Assembly (NCBI GenBank): GCA_963665545.2
Contig: CAXXKZ010000002.1
Span: 1-64,000 of the forward strand
Direction of reading: 5' to 3'
DNA length: 64,000 nt
Origin: G963665545 sp963665545
GTDB taxonomy: Bacteria; Pseudomonadota; Gammaproteobacteria; Xanthomonadales; SZUA-36
Position numbers and translations under genes: made by a program. This document shows, one piece after another, positions 42,643-52,667 of the stretch. The notes under the pieces are model-generated. The model was not told where the DNA came from and ran no database searches. It saw nothing but the letters and a program-made list of their open reading frames with translations. Position 1 is the stretch's first letter. Every line of letters starts with the position of its first letter.

Positions 42643-44162
42643 CACATCGGCGCACCATTTCCTATGGCCTTCCTTTTCGCCTCGCGCGGCCGGTTTATCG
42701 CGTTGTACTCACAGAATGATACCGGCTGTCCAGCAGCATCAAGAATGTGAACACAACAGGTGTCGATGCGGTCCTGATCGTAAGTATATGCGTCCATGAA
42801 GGGCTTGATACTGACAGTCAGCAGACCATCCCACAGGGCGTGGCCCACCTGCTTCGCGTCCATATTTTGCCACTCAATCATTGAGTCGAGTAACTCCTCC
42901 ACGACGGCATCGTCAATATCAGCAAGTTGATCGCCTGCGGCCATCCATTTCACCGCCTCGGCCATGGCCATCGGCCCGTTGATGGAATCGCTCAAGCTGC
43001 TGATCAGGGGGGCGTTGCTGTCGCTGGCCCAGTCCCGATAGGGTGGAAAATAGCGGGAGATCGGTAGCAGGCCGTTCCTGGTCCTCAATGCGGCAGCCAT
43101 TGAGAAGCAATTCGGATCGGAGCATGGAATGGGCGTGAAGTCTTGCGGCGAAAAGGCTTCAAACTGACGGCAAATCATCGTGACGGTCTCTTCAAGGGTC
43201 AGGCGATCAACCCGGCGTGGGTTTTCATAGCGGCCTGAGTACATGGCGGGTTGTATGACTACATTCCTGATTTGCCTGTAGTCATGGGCGAGGTCAATAA
43301 ATCGGCCAATTTCGTGGTCATTGAGGTCCCGCGTCAAAGTCATGACCGGGTGGACGCTGATGCCATTATCAAGACAATTTTCCAGTGCCTTGCGCTTGAT
43401 GTCGAGCAAGTCTTCTCGACCACGCAATGCGGCATAAGTCTCCTTCTCAAAGCCATCGAACTGAAGATAAGCAAACAGCCGTGCCTCCGTGCCCTCGACG
43501 CAGGAAGCCAAACGTTCGGTGAAGCGCCGTTGCGCCATCTTGATGCCGTTGCTATTGATGCAAACATTGAGGAACCCGCGATCAATCAGTATGTCGACCA
43601 TGGTCATCAGCTCCGGATGAACCGTCGGCTCACCTCCGGATAACTGGATGACGTCTGTATTGGCTTTGCCTCCCGCGACGAGTTGATCTACCTGTCGGGT
43701 AAAATCGTCCACGCTCATCATTCGCGAATGATGAGGTGAGGAACCGGCAAAACAGGTCGGGCAGGTGAGGTTACATCGTTCGGTAATCTCGATCAGAATA
43801 TTGCAGCTGTGATTGGCCCAGGCCGGCGAGCTTGCTACTGCTTCCTCGCCTGAAGCCGGCACACCACAGCCGTTTGCGCAACAGGCGGGGGCGCCGGGTA
43901 GTTCGATTTTCTGTTCATAGTAGTGTGCCGTGCCAGAGGACAAGAGGGCTGAATACTCGCCATGTGCCGGGCAACTTTTGTCCATCCAGACTTGACCATT
44001 GCGCTCATAAACATCCGCAATGACTCGCGCAGTACACTCGGGGCAGATACTGCCGGTCTGCTTAATCCTGCGCCCGGTCCCGAAGGCCGACTCGGGGTCA
44101 ACGAGTTTTAGCGGTGTTATCAATGGCTGGGTCAAGTGGCTGTGCTCCCTATCGTACCCCAC
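42642..44162 (-). CDS. Radical SAM protein with rubredoxin-like N-terminal domain (MJ0619/TrsS-like)
   Basis: A protein of 506 residues. The N-terminal 70 residues form a rubredoxin-like zinc or iron knuckle (SICPECTARV then DKSCPAHGEY), with a second Cys-rich stretch, ACCANGCGVP. The radical SAM cluster motif is CNLTCPTC, and SGGEPTVHPEL provides the SAM-binding GGE. Further cysteines lie in the C-terminal part (PCSDPNCFS and DTCCVHIL), possibly auxiliary cluster ligands. This layout is shared by the MJ0619 branch, which includes archaeal tetraether synthase and pterin methylase homologues, and by TrsS-type proteins. It leads an operon with DUF547 and methyltransferase genes. The start is GTG at 44162; a TTG 24 bases in is an alternative. 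Confidence 0.88.
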   Translation of the reverse strand: MGYDREHSHLTQPLITPLKLVDPESAFGTGRRIKQTGSICPECTARVIADVYERNGQVWMDKSCPAHGEYSALLSSGTAHYYEQKIELPGAPACCANGCGVPASGEEAVASSPAWANHSCNILIEITERCNLTCPTCFAGSSPHHSRMMSVDDFTRQVDQLVAGGKANTDVIQLSGGEPTVHPELMTMVDILIDRGFLNVCINSNGIKMAQRRFTERLASCVEGTEARLFAYLQFDGFEKETYAALRGREDLLDIKRKALENCLDNGISVHPVMTLTRDLNDHEIGRFIDLAHDYRQIRNVVIQPAMYSGRYENPRRVDRLTLEETVTMICRQFEAFSPQDFTPIPCSDPNCFSMAAALRTRNGLLPISRYFPPYRDWASDSNAPLISSLSDSINGPMAMAEAVKWMAAGDQLADIDDAVVEELLDSMIEWQNMDAKQVGHALWDGLLTVSIKPFMDAYTYDQDRIDTCCVHILDAAGQPVSFCEYNAINRPREAKRKAIGNGAPM

Positions 44163-44300
44163 AGATGACCCTTCCAGCGCTGCATTGATTTCAACCGGAT
44201 ATCAACCAATTCTGCAATCGCTTGTCTGATGGTCAGCAGACCGGCCCGTTTCCCGGTCGCTTGCTATGATTCGATGGCAACTTGTATGATGAGGATGCCA

Positions 44301-45161
44301 ATGAAAATCTGGTTAACAGTTTTACTGGTTGCCGTGTTGGGCGCTGCCGCCTGGTACTATTTTCAAGTATACCAGCCGGGCCTGGAAGCCGAGCGTGACT
44401 CGGCTGCACTGGTTCAACCCAAACCCGTCATTTCACAAGTCCGGCCTGAACCTGAGCCCGAGCCGACGGCTGCCGAACCTGAGTACGACTTTTACCAGTC
44501 TGATGAACCTGTGGATGTGGACGAGACTCCTGATCTGCCACCGCTGGCGGAAAGCGACGCTGTAATCAATGAAACCATTGCCGGGTTGATTGGTGAATCA
44601 GCGGCCAGGCGGACCATAGTCACGGACGCGCTTGTATCCCGGTTTGTGGCCACGGTGGACGCTCTGAGCAGTGCCCAGGTGCCAGCCATCGTGCTTCCCA
44701 TAGAACCGGTTGTGGGTGAGCTGGAAGCCACTTCTGATGAAAGCCCGGAATACGAGCTTCGCACCCCGGAAGGCGATTTGATACCGCAATACGTACTCGA
44801 CCCAGACAATTTCAGACGATACGGCAACTATGTTGAAATGCTTGAAGCGGTGAATATCGATGATTTGGTGGCAAACTACCGTTCGCTTTATCCGCTGTTT
44901 CAACAAGCTTGGCGTCAATTGGGATATGGCGACGACGACTTCAACGCCCGCCTGCTTGAAGTCATCGAGGAATTACTTGAAACACAGCAGTCGGCGGAAC
45001 CCGTCCGGTTGCTTAAGCCCGAAGCGGTCTACACATTCCGAAACCAGGAACTGGAAGCACTCACCGCTGGCCAGAAAACGCTGATTCGTATGGGATCGGC
45101 CAACGCCGCTAGAGTCAAAGCGTGGTTGCGCGAATTGCGCGCAGCCATCGAGATGCTTTGA
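44301..45161 (+). CDS. DUF3014 domain-containing membrane-anchored protein
   Basis: From the ATG at 44301 the product has 286 residues. A single N-terminal membrane helix (about 4-20) is followed by an acidic Pro- and Glu-rich linker (PEPEPEPTAAEPEYDF). The DUF3014 domain then shows LPPLAESDAVINE, PEYELRTPEGDLIPQYVLDPDNFRRY, NIDDLVANYRSLYPLFQQAWRQLGY and LLKPEAVYTF. The function of DUF3014 is unknown; the topology suggests a periplasmic domain. It is six bases from the DUF885 gene. Confidence 0.88.
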   Translation: MKIWLTVLLVAVLGAAAWYYFQVYQPGLEAERDSAALVQPKPVISQVRPEPEPEPTAAEPEYDFYQSDEPVDVDETPDLPPLAESDAVINETIAGLIGESAARRTIVTDALVSRFVATVDALSSAQVPAIVLPIEPVVGELEATSDESPEYELRTPEGDLIPQYVLDPDNFRRYGNYVEMLEAVNIDDLVANYRSLYPLFQQAWRQLGYGDDDFNARLLEVIEELLETQQSAEPVRLLKPEAVYTFRNQELEALTAGQKTLIRMGSANAARVKAWLRELRAAIEML

Positions 45162-45167
45162 ACTCAG

Positions 45168-46911
45168 ATGCAGCTTAGACAGCTAATCACTGCTTATTGC
45201 TGTCTGGCAGTCGCTCTACCCCTGTTGGCGATAGATGATGATGCCGGCGCTGCACGGGTCAGGCAATTGGCGGATGGTTATTACCAGATGCAACTCGAAG
45301 CGCATCCGGAGCTGGTGCTTTTCTACGGACTTGAGACGCCTGACCCTGGTGGCATTACAAGCAACCGACAATCTGTAATGGCGCACGTGCGCAATCGGGA
45401 GGCCGAGCTCCTGAAATCGCTACTGGAAATCGACCAGGACCGGCTGCGGGGCCAGCCCGAGTGGATCACTTATGGCATTTTGGAACAGTCCTTGCAGTCG
45501 AGCCAGGGCATGTGGGTATGCAGGAACGACCTCTGGAATATCAATCACATGTCAGGATGGCAGTTGATGTTTCCCCGCCTGATGGAGTTGCAGCCCATCG
45601 GCAATGACGAGGTCAGGCTGCAGACCTTGATGCGCATGTCCGACATGGTTGCGTTTATCAAGCAGGAAATGGCCAATCTGCAATACGGGCTGGAGCAGGG
45701 CTACAGCGCTCCCAGGTCGGTGGTCTCGCGGGTTATCCAGCAAGTGGATGCCGTGGTAGGCCTAGATCACCGTGAGTCACCGCTGTTATCACCGGTCTGG
45801 CGGGATGACTCGGAAGGTTTTACACGGCAAGCGCTGTATTTCTACACGGATGAAACCATTCCAAGCTGGCAGGCCTATCGTGACTTTCTTGCCGAGGAGT
45901 ATCTGCCGCAAGCCCGGGAATCGCTGTCCGTGAGCACCAATCCAGACGGCCGTGACTGTTACGAGGCGTCGCTTCGATACTACACCACGCTCGGCCGCAG
46001 TCCGGAGCAAGTCTATCAGTTGGGCAAGGACACGGTGGAGGCCAACCGCAAACGGGTAGAGCAATTAGGCAAGGCGGCTTATGGTCTGGATGACTTTGCC
46101 TCCATCATGGCGCAGATTCGTAATGATTCGACTGACAAATTTACCGATGCTGACCACATGCTCGAATTTTCGCGAAACACAGTAGCTCGAGCCGAAAGTG
46201 CCATGCCGGACTGGTTTGGCACCATCCCCGGACAGGCCGTGCAAGTGGAGCCATTCCCTGACTACCAGGAAGGCACAGGGGTTGTCCTCACGCTATGAGG
46301 CAGGTGCTGCAGACCGCCCGGGCATCTACCGCATCTCCAGGCACGAACCGGCTCAGCAAAGCATCGGTAATGCCGAATCCACTGCCTTCCATGAGGCCTG
46401 GCCGGGCCATCACCTGCAGATTGCAATTGCACAAAAACTCCCAGGCCAGCACCCGATTGGTCGAATTACTTTCTATTCCGGCATGGGTGAAGGCTGGGCG
46501 CGATACAGCGAATCCCTGGCGGATGAAATGGGTTTGTATGACACCACTACCGGACCGATTGCGAGACTGGCATGGCCAGCGCGGGGTATGGTCATTGATC
46601 CGGGTATCCACATCATGGGTTGGTCCCGGGCACAGGCAATTGAATTTATGGGCGTGGCCGGGCGAATGACACCGGGAGAGCTCGATGACATGGTTGATCG
46701 CATCGCCATTCTTCCCGGACAACTCACCGCCTATGACTCCGGCGGTCTTGAAATCCTCGCCTTACGTCAGTTGGCTCAACAGCGCCTGGGCGAGGAATTC
46801 GACATCAAGGCCTTACACGATCGCGTGCTTGAAAACGGTTCGGTGCCGTTGACGGTATTGCGCGCCCATGTTGAGCACTGGCTTGATTTAAATAGTCCGC
46901 CTGCCGAGTAA
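45168..46911 (+). pseudogene. DUF885 family (peptidase-like) protein, split by a frameshift
   Basis: The first frame (45168-46298) starts with a signal peptide and reads to EPFPDYQEGTG, where it derails and stops. The second frame resumes with SSRYEAGAADRPGIYRIS and carries the DUF885 metal site STAFHEAWPGHHLQIAI, then GEGWARYSESLADEM and a proper end at 46911. One extra G in the run at 46277-46280 explains the shift. DUF885 proteins are gluzincin-like putative carboxypeptidases acting outside the cytoplasm. All expected catalytic residues are present. A homopolymer indel may be a sequencing error. Confidence 0.85.
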
Positions 46912-46957
46912 TCGAATCGCAGCCGTGTGCGACTTGCTGGAGCGGGCATTTTTGGCC

Positions 46958-47992
46958 TCACCAGGTTTTAGCCCCTGCCCGACGGGAAAGGGCGTAGGCC
47001 GCGGCGCCGCGAATGCCAAGACTGTCATCCAGATTCAGGCGGATATTGATGGATTGCATGATCGGCGTGTAGTCTGCCGCATCGTTGAATTCCGAATGAA
47101 ACTCAGCGGAGTCAAGCAGGTGCGGATTTCTGGCGGCGATTCCCCCACTAATGATCAATGTCTGCACCGGCAAAACCGCAAGACAGTAATTGCGGCAGGC
47201 CCGAGCATAAAAGCGCGCGAACAGGGCAACTGTAGGGGAATCGGCGCGTGACAGCGCTTCGGCTGCGGTGACCTGCCGGCCGGTCAATGCACGATGCAGC
47301 ATCGCTGCGCCGCTGCCGCTCACCACCGCGTCATTGCTGAGCCAGGTCCTGCCCGTCCATTCAAGCAGCAGTTCCTCAATTTCTCTCTCCACCCTACCGT
47401 GAAAAGAGAAACTGCCGTGTCCGCTTTCAGAGCCGGCGACAAACCACGGCGCCCCGGACCGGTGTGGATCCGGAAAGAGGGTGCAATGCCCCAGGCCGGT
47501 GCCTGCGCCTACGATGACGATCGCCCTTTTTGTTGAGCTGCCCGTTGCGTCGTCTGCCGATACAACCGCGCGGTTCACCTGTCCCCGCCTCACTGTGGAC
47601 ATGGCCTCCACCTGCGACGAATCCCGACAGGCCCAGGCCTGGGCGAGAAAGTCATTGAGCAGGTGGAAGGCCCTGAATTTACGAATTTCTTCGACGTGGA
47701 TATTCCACGGAATATTGTGCAATACGGCTGACTGGCCCTGGACCGCACCAGCCACGGCAACGGAAATTGCGTCAAAGTCTTCTTCCCGCACCATTTCCTC
47801 AGGTGCACAGGCGGTAAAGTGGCGCCAGAAATCCGTAAACGAAGTGACGCCGTCCAGCGTGGTTGGCATGATGAACACCTGCCCCAGGCTTATGCGCCCC
47901 GACGCATCTGTTTGTGCAACAGAAAACCTTGCATTGCTGCCGCCGATGTCAGCGGCAAGTATCCGTTGTGTGGGTGTTTGTGGTGGTGGCAC
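46958..47992 (-). CDS. glk: Glucokinase family protein
   Basis: The 344-residue protein has the ATP-binding phosphate 1 motif LAADIGGSNARFSV near residue 14, IPWNIHVEEIR, the catalytic region HLLNDFLAQAW, and the phosphate 2/adenosine motif IVIVGAGTGLGHCTL, followed by SESGHGSFSF. These match bacterial Glk enzymes, which phosphorylate glucose with ATP. The insert near residues 150-155 (DDATGSSTKR) is atypical. It is convergent with the DUF885 gene and divergent from the exporter. Confidence 0.88.
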   Translation of the reverse strand: MPPPQTPTQRILAADIGGSNARFSVAQTDASGRISLGQVFIMPTTLDGVTSFTDFWRHFTACAPEEMVREEDFDAISVAVAGAVQGQSAVLHNIPWNIHVEEIRKFRAFHLLNDFLAQAWACRDSSQVEAMSTVRRGQVNRAVVSADDATGSSTKRAIVIVGAGTGLGHCTLFPDPHRSGAPWFVAGSESGHGSFSFHGRVEREIEELLLEWTGRTWLSNDAVVSGSGAAMLHRALTGRQVTAAEALSRADSPTVALFARFYARACRNYCLAVLPVQTLIISGGIAARNPHLLDSAEFHSEFNDAADYTPIMQSINIRLNLDDSLGIRGAAAYALSRRAGAKTW

Positions 47993-48126
47993 CTTTGCAT
48001 TATAAGGCCGTCGGCCCGCACACGGGCTTGCCTTTTAAGCAGCGGCAGGCGGCCCCATATCATCCAGTACACTAGATCACCGGCCCGCTGCCGGCATCAT
48101 CATGGTCCGCAAAAGGCAGGTTGACA

Positions 48127-49899
48127 ATGGCTGAACCCAAATATTCGGAACGCCCTGTAGCGACTTCGCTCAAACCGCTACGGATGCTGGTCCCATTCCT
48201 GAGGCCGTACAAGGGCACCATGGTTGCAGCGCTCGCGGCGCTATTGCTTGCTTCAATTTCAATGCTGGCACTGCCTGTAGCGCTGCGCTATCTCATAGAC
48301 AACGGCTTTATCGCCCAGGATGCCAGCACCGTCAATCGCTATTTCGGCTGGTTTCTGCTGGCTGCGATACTGTTCAGCGTATTTGCCGCACTGCGGTTTT
48401 ACCTGGTGACCTGGCTGGGCGAGCGGGTGGTTGCGGATATACGCAATGCGGTTTATCGCCGCGTCATATTCATGGATCCGACTTTCTTCGAGGTCACCAA
48501 GACCGGTGAAGTTCTTTCCCGACTGACGACAGATACAACGCTGGTGCAGAGTATTTCAGGCGTTGGCCTCTCAATTGCCCTGCGCTCTACCATCAATCTG
48601 CTGGGCGGGCTGATAATGCTGGTGTTGACCAGCCCGCAACTGGCGATCTACACGCTGGCAGGTATACCCGTTGTGATCATTCCGGTCGTGATTGTGGGCC
48701 GGCGGATTCGTGTCCTCTCGCGCGCTTCCCAGGATCGCCTGGCTGACACCAGCGCCCTGGCCGGTGAAACACTTAATGCCATGCAAACCGTGCAAGCCTT
48801 TACGATGGAGGAATTGCAGATTGGGCGTTATGTGGAGGCCGTCACGGTGAGTTTCCGCACCGCGGTACGCCGTATCGGCATCAGTGCTTTGCTGACCGGT
48901 CTGGCGACTTCGTTGGTGTTCATTTCGATCACGATCATCCTGTGGCTGGGATCCAGGGCCGTGCTGAATGGCGAAATGACCGGTGGGCAACTGGGGCAGT
49001 TTCTGATGTACGCCATAATGGTCGGTTCTTCGGCTGCTGCTCTGAGCAGCCTGTGGGGCGAAATTCAACGGGCTGCAGGCGCAATGGAGCGGCTCAGTGA
49101 ATTGAATGAGTCGCGGCCCTCGATCGAGGCGCCGGAGAACCCCCTTCAACTGGCTGCAAGGACAAAGGGTCGTTTGCATTTTGACGAGGTCAGTTTTCGC
49201 TATCCCTCCCAGCCTGAAACGGCCGCCCTGGATGATTTCGATTTGATCGTCGATCCCGGAGAAACCGTGGCTATTGTCGGGCCATCGGGGGCCGGCAAGA
49301 GCACCAGCATGCAGTTGCTACTGCGCTTTTACGATACGTCCTCCGGCGCCATCAAGATCGACGGAACGGATATCTCACAGCTGGATCCCGTGGCGCTGCG
49401 GCGGCAGATCGGGCTGGTGCCGCAGGAGACCGTGTTGTTTGGCGACAGCGCGATAGAGAATATCCGCTACGGCAATCCCGAGGCCAGCGATAATGAGGTT
49501 CGCCAGGCGGCTCTGGCGGCGGCGGCCGATGAATTTATTTCTGAACTGCCTCAGGGCTACGACACTTACCTGGGCGAGCGCGGAACGCGCCTGTCTGGCG
49601 GGCAAAGGCAGCGCATCGCAATTGCCCGGGCCATTCTCAAGGACCCGCCTATTCTGCTGCTGGATGAGGCCACCAGCTCACTGGACGCTGAAAGCGAGCA
49701 GCTGGTTCAAAATGCCCTGGAGGGCCTGATGCAGGGGCGCACCACCATCATTATTGCGCACCGCCTGGCGACCGTTAAGAAAGTGGGACGCATCGTCGTC
49801 ATGGATCGTGGCAAAATCGTCGCCATTGGCTCGCACGATGAGTTGACCCGGGGCAACGAGCTTTATTCCCGGCTGGCCGCCCTGCAATTTGGTACCTAG
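48127..49899 (+). CDS. MsbA-like ABC exporter (membrane and ATPase domains fused)
   Basis: A 590-residue half-transporter. Six membrane helices (about 25-315) include the ETLNAMQTVQAFTMEE intracellular loop. The ATPase domain has GPSGAGKST near residue 383, LSGGQRQRIAIARAI and ILLLDEATSSLD. It resembles the MsbA-related exporter family with homodimeric function (lipid or drug flipping). The ATG at 48127 is preferred over TTG at 48121. The long inverted repeat at 49937-50029 begins 38 bases after the stop. Confidence 0.92.
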   Translation: MAEPKYSERPVATSLKPLRMLVPFLRPYKGTMVAALAALLLASISMLALPVALRYLIDNGFIAQDASTVNRYFGWFLLAAILFSVFAALRFYLVTWLGERVVADIRNAVYRRVIFMDPTFFEVTKTGEVLSRLTTDTTLVQSISGVGLSIALRSTINLLGGLIMLVLTSPQLAIYTLAGIPVVIIPVVIVGRRIRVLSRASQDRLADTSALAGETLNAMQTVQAFTMEELQIGRYVEAVTVSFRTAVRRIGISALLTGLATSLVFISITIILWLGSRAVLNGEMTGGQLGQFLMYAIMVGSSAAALSSLWGEIQRAAGAMERLSELNESRPSIEAPENPLQLAARTKGRLHFDEVSFRYPSQPETAALDDFDLIVDPGETVAIVGPSGAGKSTSMQLLLRFYDTSSGAIKIDGTDISQLDPVALRRQIGLVPQETVLFGDSAIENIRYGNPEASDNEVRQAALAAAADEFISELPQGYDTYLGERGTRLSGGQRQRIAIARAILKDPPILLLDEATSSLDAESEQLVQNALEGLMQGRTTIIIAHRLATVKKVGRIVVMDRGKIVAIGSHDELTRGNELYSRLAALQFGT

Positions 49900-49936
49900 C
49901 AGTGCTGTTATAGTCTGTGAGGCGCCATTTCGCAGC

Positions 49937-50029
49937 AAGGGGTCTTCTTGCAGGACGCGCTCGAGCCCATCCATGGGACGCTCCTCTTGAAACATCCGTG
50001 TTTCAAAGGGTCCTGCAAGAAGACCCCTT
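49937..50029. repeat. Perfect 20-bp inverted repeat enclosing a second hairpin
   Basis: AAGGGGTCTTCTTGCAGGAC (49937-49956) is exactly complementary to 50010-50029. The 53-base interior holds another perfect hairpin (TTGAAACA, TCCG, TGTTTCAA at 49987-50006) and the palindrome CCCATCCATGGG. This branched fold lies between the exporter stop and the IS110 transposase. It could terminate or stabilise the exporter transcript, or be a palindromic target of the IS. Confidence 0.85.
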
Positions 50030-50129
50030 ACTCCGAAGCGGCTTGTGCCAGCGTTAGGAAAGCCCCGTGAGTGGGCTGCTGGCCACGCCTTCAAGGATGC
50101 CGAGCGCCGACAAGATTCTATGGGTCTGG

Positions 50130-51068
50130 TCAAGCCATGGTTACACACGGTTTGAATGTTTCGCCTCGACTCATAAGGGCATATGCAATCCTGACCAACT
50201 TGCGCCCCAATATCACTCGAGCAGCGGTTTTTGAAAGTCCCTTATCCAGTTGACGCTGATGATAGCGCTCGAATCGAGGTTCGTTGCGGGCCGCGTGAGC
50301 GGCACAAAATAGCAATCGTCGTATCTCCTTCTCGCCATTCTTGGTCAGCCTGTGCTTGCCCTGCATGCGACCAGACCGCCGCAATCGTATGTCCAGGCCG
50401 AGGTAGGCCACAAAGGCATCCGATGAAGCGAACACGCCGCGATGAAAGGCCGCCACCAACCCAGCAGCTGTGGCGGGTCCAAGGCCCGGTATCTGTTGGC
50501 AACGCGCATAGTCTTGTTGCAGGCCCAACGCCCTTAGCAAATACTCAATCCGGCATTCGATGCGCTGGATCAAGCGGCTGCAGGCCTGTTCCACTTCTCG
50601 GCCTGACAGCGACACTTGGCGCATGCTCATGCGCATGTTTTTACGCACTCCAACCACCACAGCGCGACGCTTAATCAAAGCCCACAGCTCCCGTGAATGC
50701 TGGTCTGACGGGCAATGACGAGGCAATGACTGCGCTTCGTGGCTGAGATAGCGTGCTAACAACCAGGCATCATGCGGATCACTCTTATGCCTCAGGCCGA
50801 CGGCATACCGATAGTGATGCAGCTGGCGTGGGTTCACCAAGTAGATCGCATAGCCCAAAGCGTGCGCAGTATCCACCACCGCCAGGTGGTAATGCGATGT
50901 CGGCTCCAGCGCCAGTCGTACCTCGCCCGTCAACCCACCAAGCCATTGTGCAATGGCCGCGGTTGAGTTATTGACTTGATAATGTCGTTGCCGGGTCCAA
51001 TCGTAAACGTCCAAATGATCTTTCGAAACATCCACACCTAAAGTGACTTGGGTAACATTGCTTGTCAT
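50130..51068 (-). mobile_element. IS110-family transposase (DEDD type)
   Basis: The 312-residue protein starts at the ATG at 51068 behind GGAGATC. The RuvC-like N-terminal domain has the DEDD set: GVDVSKDHLDV, LALEPTSHYH and the Asp pair in KSDPHDAWLLARYL. The C-terminal IS116/IS110/IS902 domain shows QIPGLGPATAAGLVAAF and FASSDAFVAYLGLD, with the family's catalytic serine. IS110 elements insert without terminal inverted repeats, guided by a bridge RNA from their non-coding end. I could not define the element's ends. The reading frame is intact, so the element may be active. Confidence 0.93.
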
Positions 51069-51589
51069 AATGATCTCCGCGGTTATATGCCGTAGCCGGG
51101 ATCTCACGGGGCGCAAGCTTGTATACATCGGCTGTCATTGCAGCTAGATTCTCAATCGGCGCTCTGGTGAGAATGGGATGGGGACGAACTCTTGTTAGTC
51201 TGTACCGACTGGCCAGAAAGCGACTGCGTCCCGCCCATCCCGGCACCCTTAATCATCCAGATTTAAGGCAGAAACACCATACAAGCGACTGGGTCGTCGA
51301 GCCCGAGCGCCAAGGATGGCGTGAGGAAGGAAAATGCCAGGATGGCAGCAATTTCCGGCGGCTCGAAGAGCTGCTGAATGGTTTCAAGTGTTCTTAGCGC
51401 CTTGGATCGTTCTCGCGCATCCCTGCGCTCCACGATCTAAGCACATCCTTGTGCAAAAGGGCCATCTGCCAGGAGCGAACCGCAACCCCCTCACGACACT
51501 TTGCGGTAACGATGGCACCGAGCCTTACGTGTGAACAACCTTGCTGGAATTCAAAGCTAGCAGTCTGTCGGACTCAACGGGCCAAGCCC
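51069..51589 (-). ncRNA. IS110 upstream flank, candidate bridge RNA region
   Basis: In this 520-base gene-free stretch the first 175 bases fold well: ATTCTCA (51148-51154) pairs with TGAGAAT (51168-51174), and GGGATGGG (51175-51182) pairs with CCCATCCC (51234-51241) around a 51-base loop. In IS110-group elements the bridge RNA comes from the end upstream of the transposase. The remainder to 51589 shows no gene; the 16-base repeat shared with 30053 is at 51557-51572. The RNA itself is inferred, not shown. Confidence 0.35.
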
Positions 51590-52522
51590 TCACCTTCCCC
51601 ACATATAGGACCAGCCGACAATCACGGTGTTGGTGGTTGAGCCAGTACTCACATTGGTCTTGGACCGGAACAAGGCGAGTTTGATACCTTGTTGCGGCGT
51701 CAACGGCAGGCCAAGGCTTAAGCCCCACCAGAAATCTCGATGACTGTCTCCTTTGGGCTCGCCATTGACATTGTTCTCGCCTGCAATGGCATAACCTGCA
51801 CTAAAACTGGCCCACAGACCCGGCCGGAAAGTTCGCACGATATGGGTTTGTGCGTATAACAGGGGGTCCTGCAGGGTCTTGGAATCGGCGAAAAAATCCT
51901 TGTTGCTAGAATGCAGGAAAACAGAACCGGTCACTTCATAAGACATTTTTCCACGTTCATGCAGCAGGCCAATCTGCGGCCGCACCGTCCAGCGATTTTT
52001 GCCCAGATTGATCAACCGCTCAGCGCTGTATTCGCCCAGCGGCACAAGCACCGAGACCCCGGCTCCCACGGTTGTGTGGCTGGTCTTGTCGGCACGGTAT
52101 TGCCTGAATTCCGGCATCTTCAGCGCCGGCGCCCCGTAGAGGTTGACGGAAAATCTGATTTTTGGATCCATGAAGCCCCTGCGCCTGACGCTGCGGAGTT
52201 CTCCGTCTAGCAGCCCCTGCCATCGGCCCATGGCGTACGGAACGGACAACGTCAACCTGGCAGTTTTTCCCCACAGGCCAAAGCTATGGATATACGACAG
52301 GCTGCCAAAACTAAGCTGGTATTCCACGTTCTCGATGCGCAGAGCCGGATCAACGAACGTCTCGCCATCTGAATATCCGAAACCGGCACCGATAAAGCTT
52401 GCGCCGGTTGGAATATGTGACCACAAACGCGGCTCCAGGTCCTGCGCTTGTGCTGAGGTGTGGGCCGCAAGCAGCGCTACTATGGACAGACAGCGATAAA
52501 GCAAGGGTTTCCAGATGAACAT
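51590..52522 (-). CDS. Outer-membrane beta-barrel protein (phenol MetA-pathway transporter-like)
   Basis: Length 310 residues. A signal peptide (about 1-27, SAQAQD) precedes a beta-barrel with alternating hydrophobic strands: FIGAGFGYSDGETFVDP, ARLTLSVPYAMGRWQG, TTVGAGVSVLVPLGEY, LWASFSAGYAIAGEN and a C-terminal strand ending in VGWSYMWGR. This matches the Phenol_MetA_deg family, annotated as outer-membrane transporters for aromatics, though evidence for transport is thin. It is divergent from the glycosyltransferase gene. Confidence 0.82.
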   Translation of the reverse strand: MFIWKPLLYRCLSIVALLAAHTSAQAQDLEPRLWSHIPTGASFIGAGFGYSDGETFVDPALRIENVEYQLSFGSLSYIHSFGLWGKTARLTLSVPYAMGRWQGLLDGELRSVRRRGFMDPKIRFSVNLYGAPALKMPEFRQYRADKTSHTTVGAGVSVLVPLGEYSAERLINLGKNRWTVRPQIGLLHERGKMSYEVTGSVFLHSSNKDFFADSKTLQDPLLYAQTHIVRTFRPGLWASFSAGYAIAGENNVNGEPKGDSHRDFWWGLSLGLPLTPQQGIKLALFRSKTNVSTGSTTNTVIVGWSYMWGR

Positions 52523-52667
52523 TAGGTGACCGGGAAAGGGTATTCATCAAGGCTGCGACTGTCAAAGTTTTGCCGACAGCACGATACACCCCGGTAGCCG
52601 CGCATGGCAATCCTGTGATAGCGTTGCCCTTGTGCTGGGAGCAAACCAGCTATTAATCTGTAAGTAT

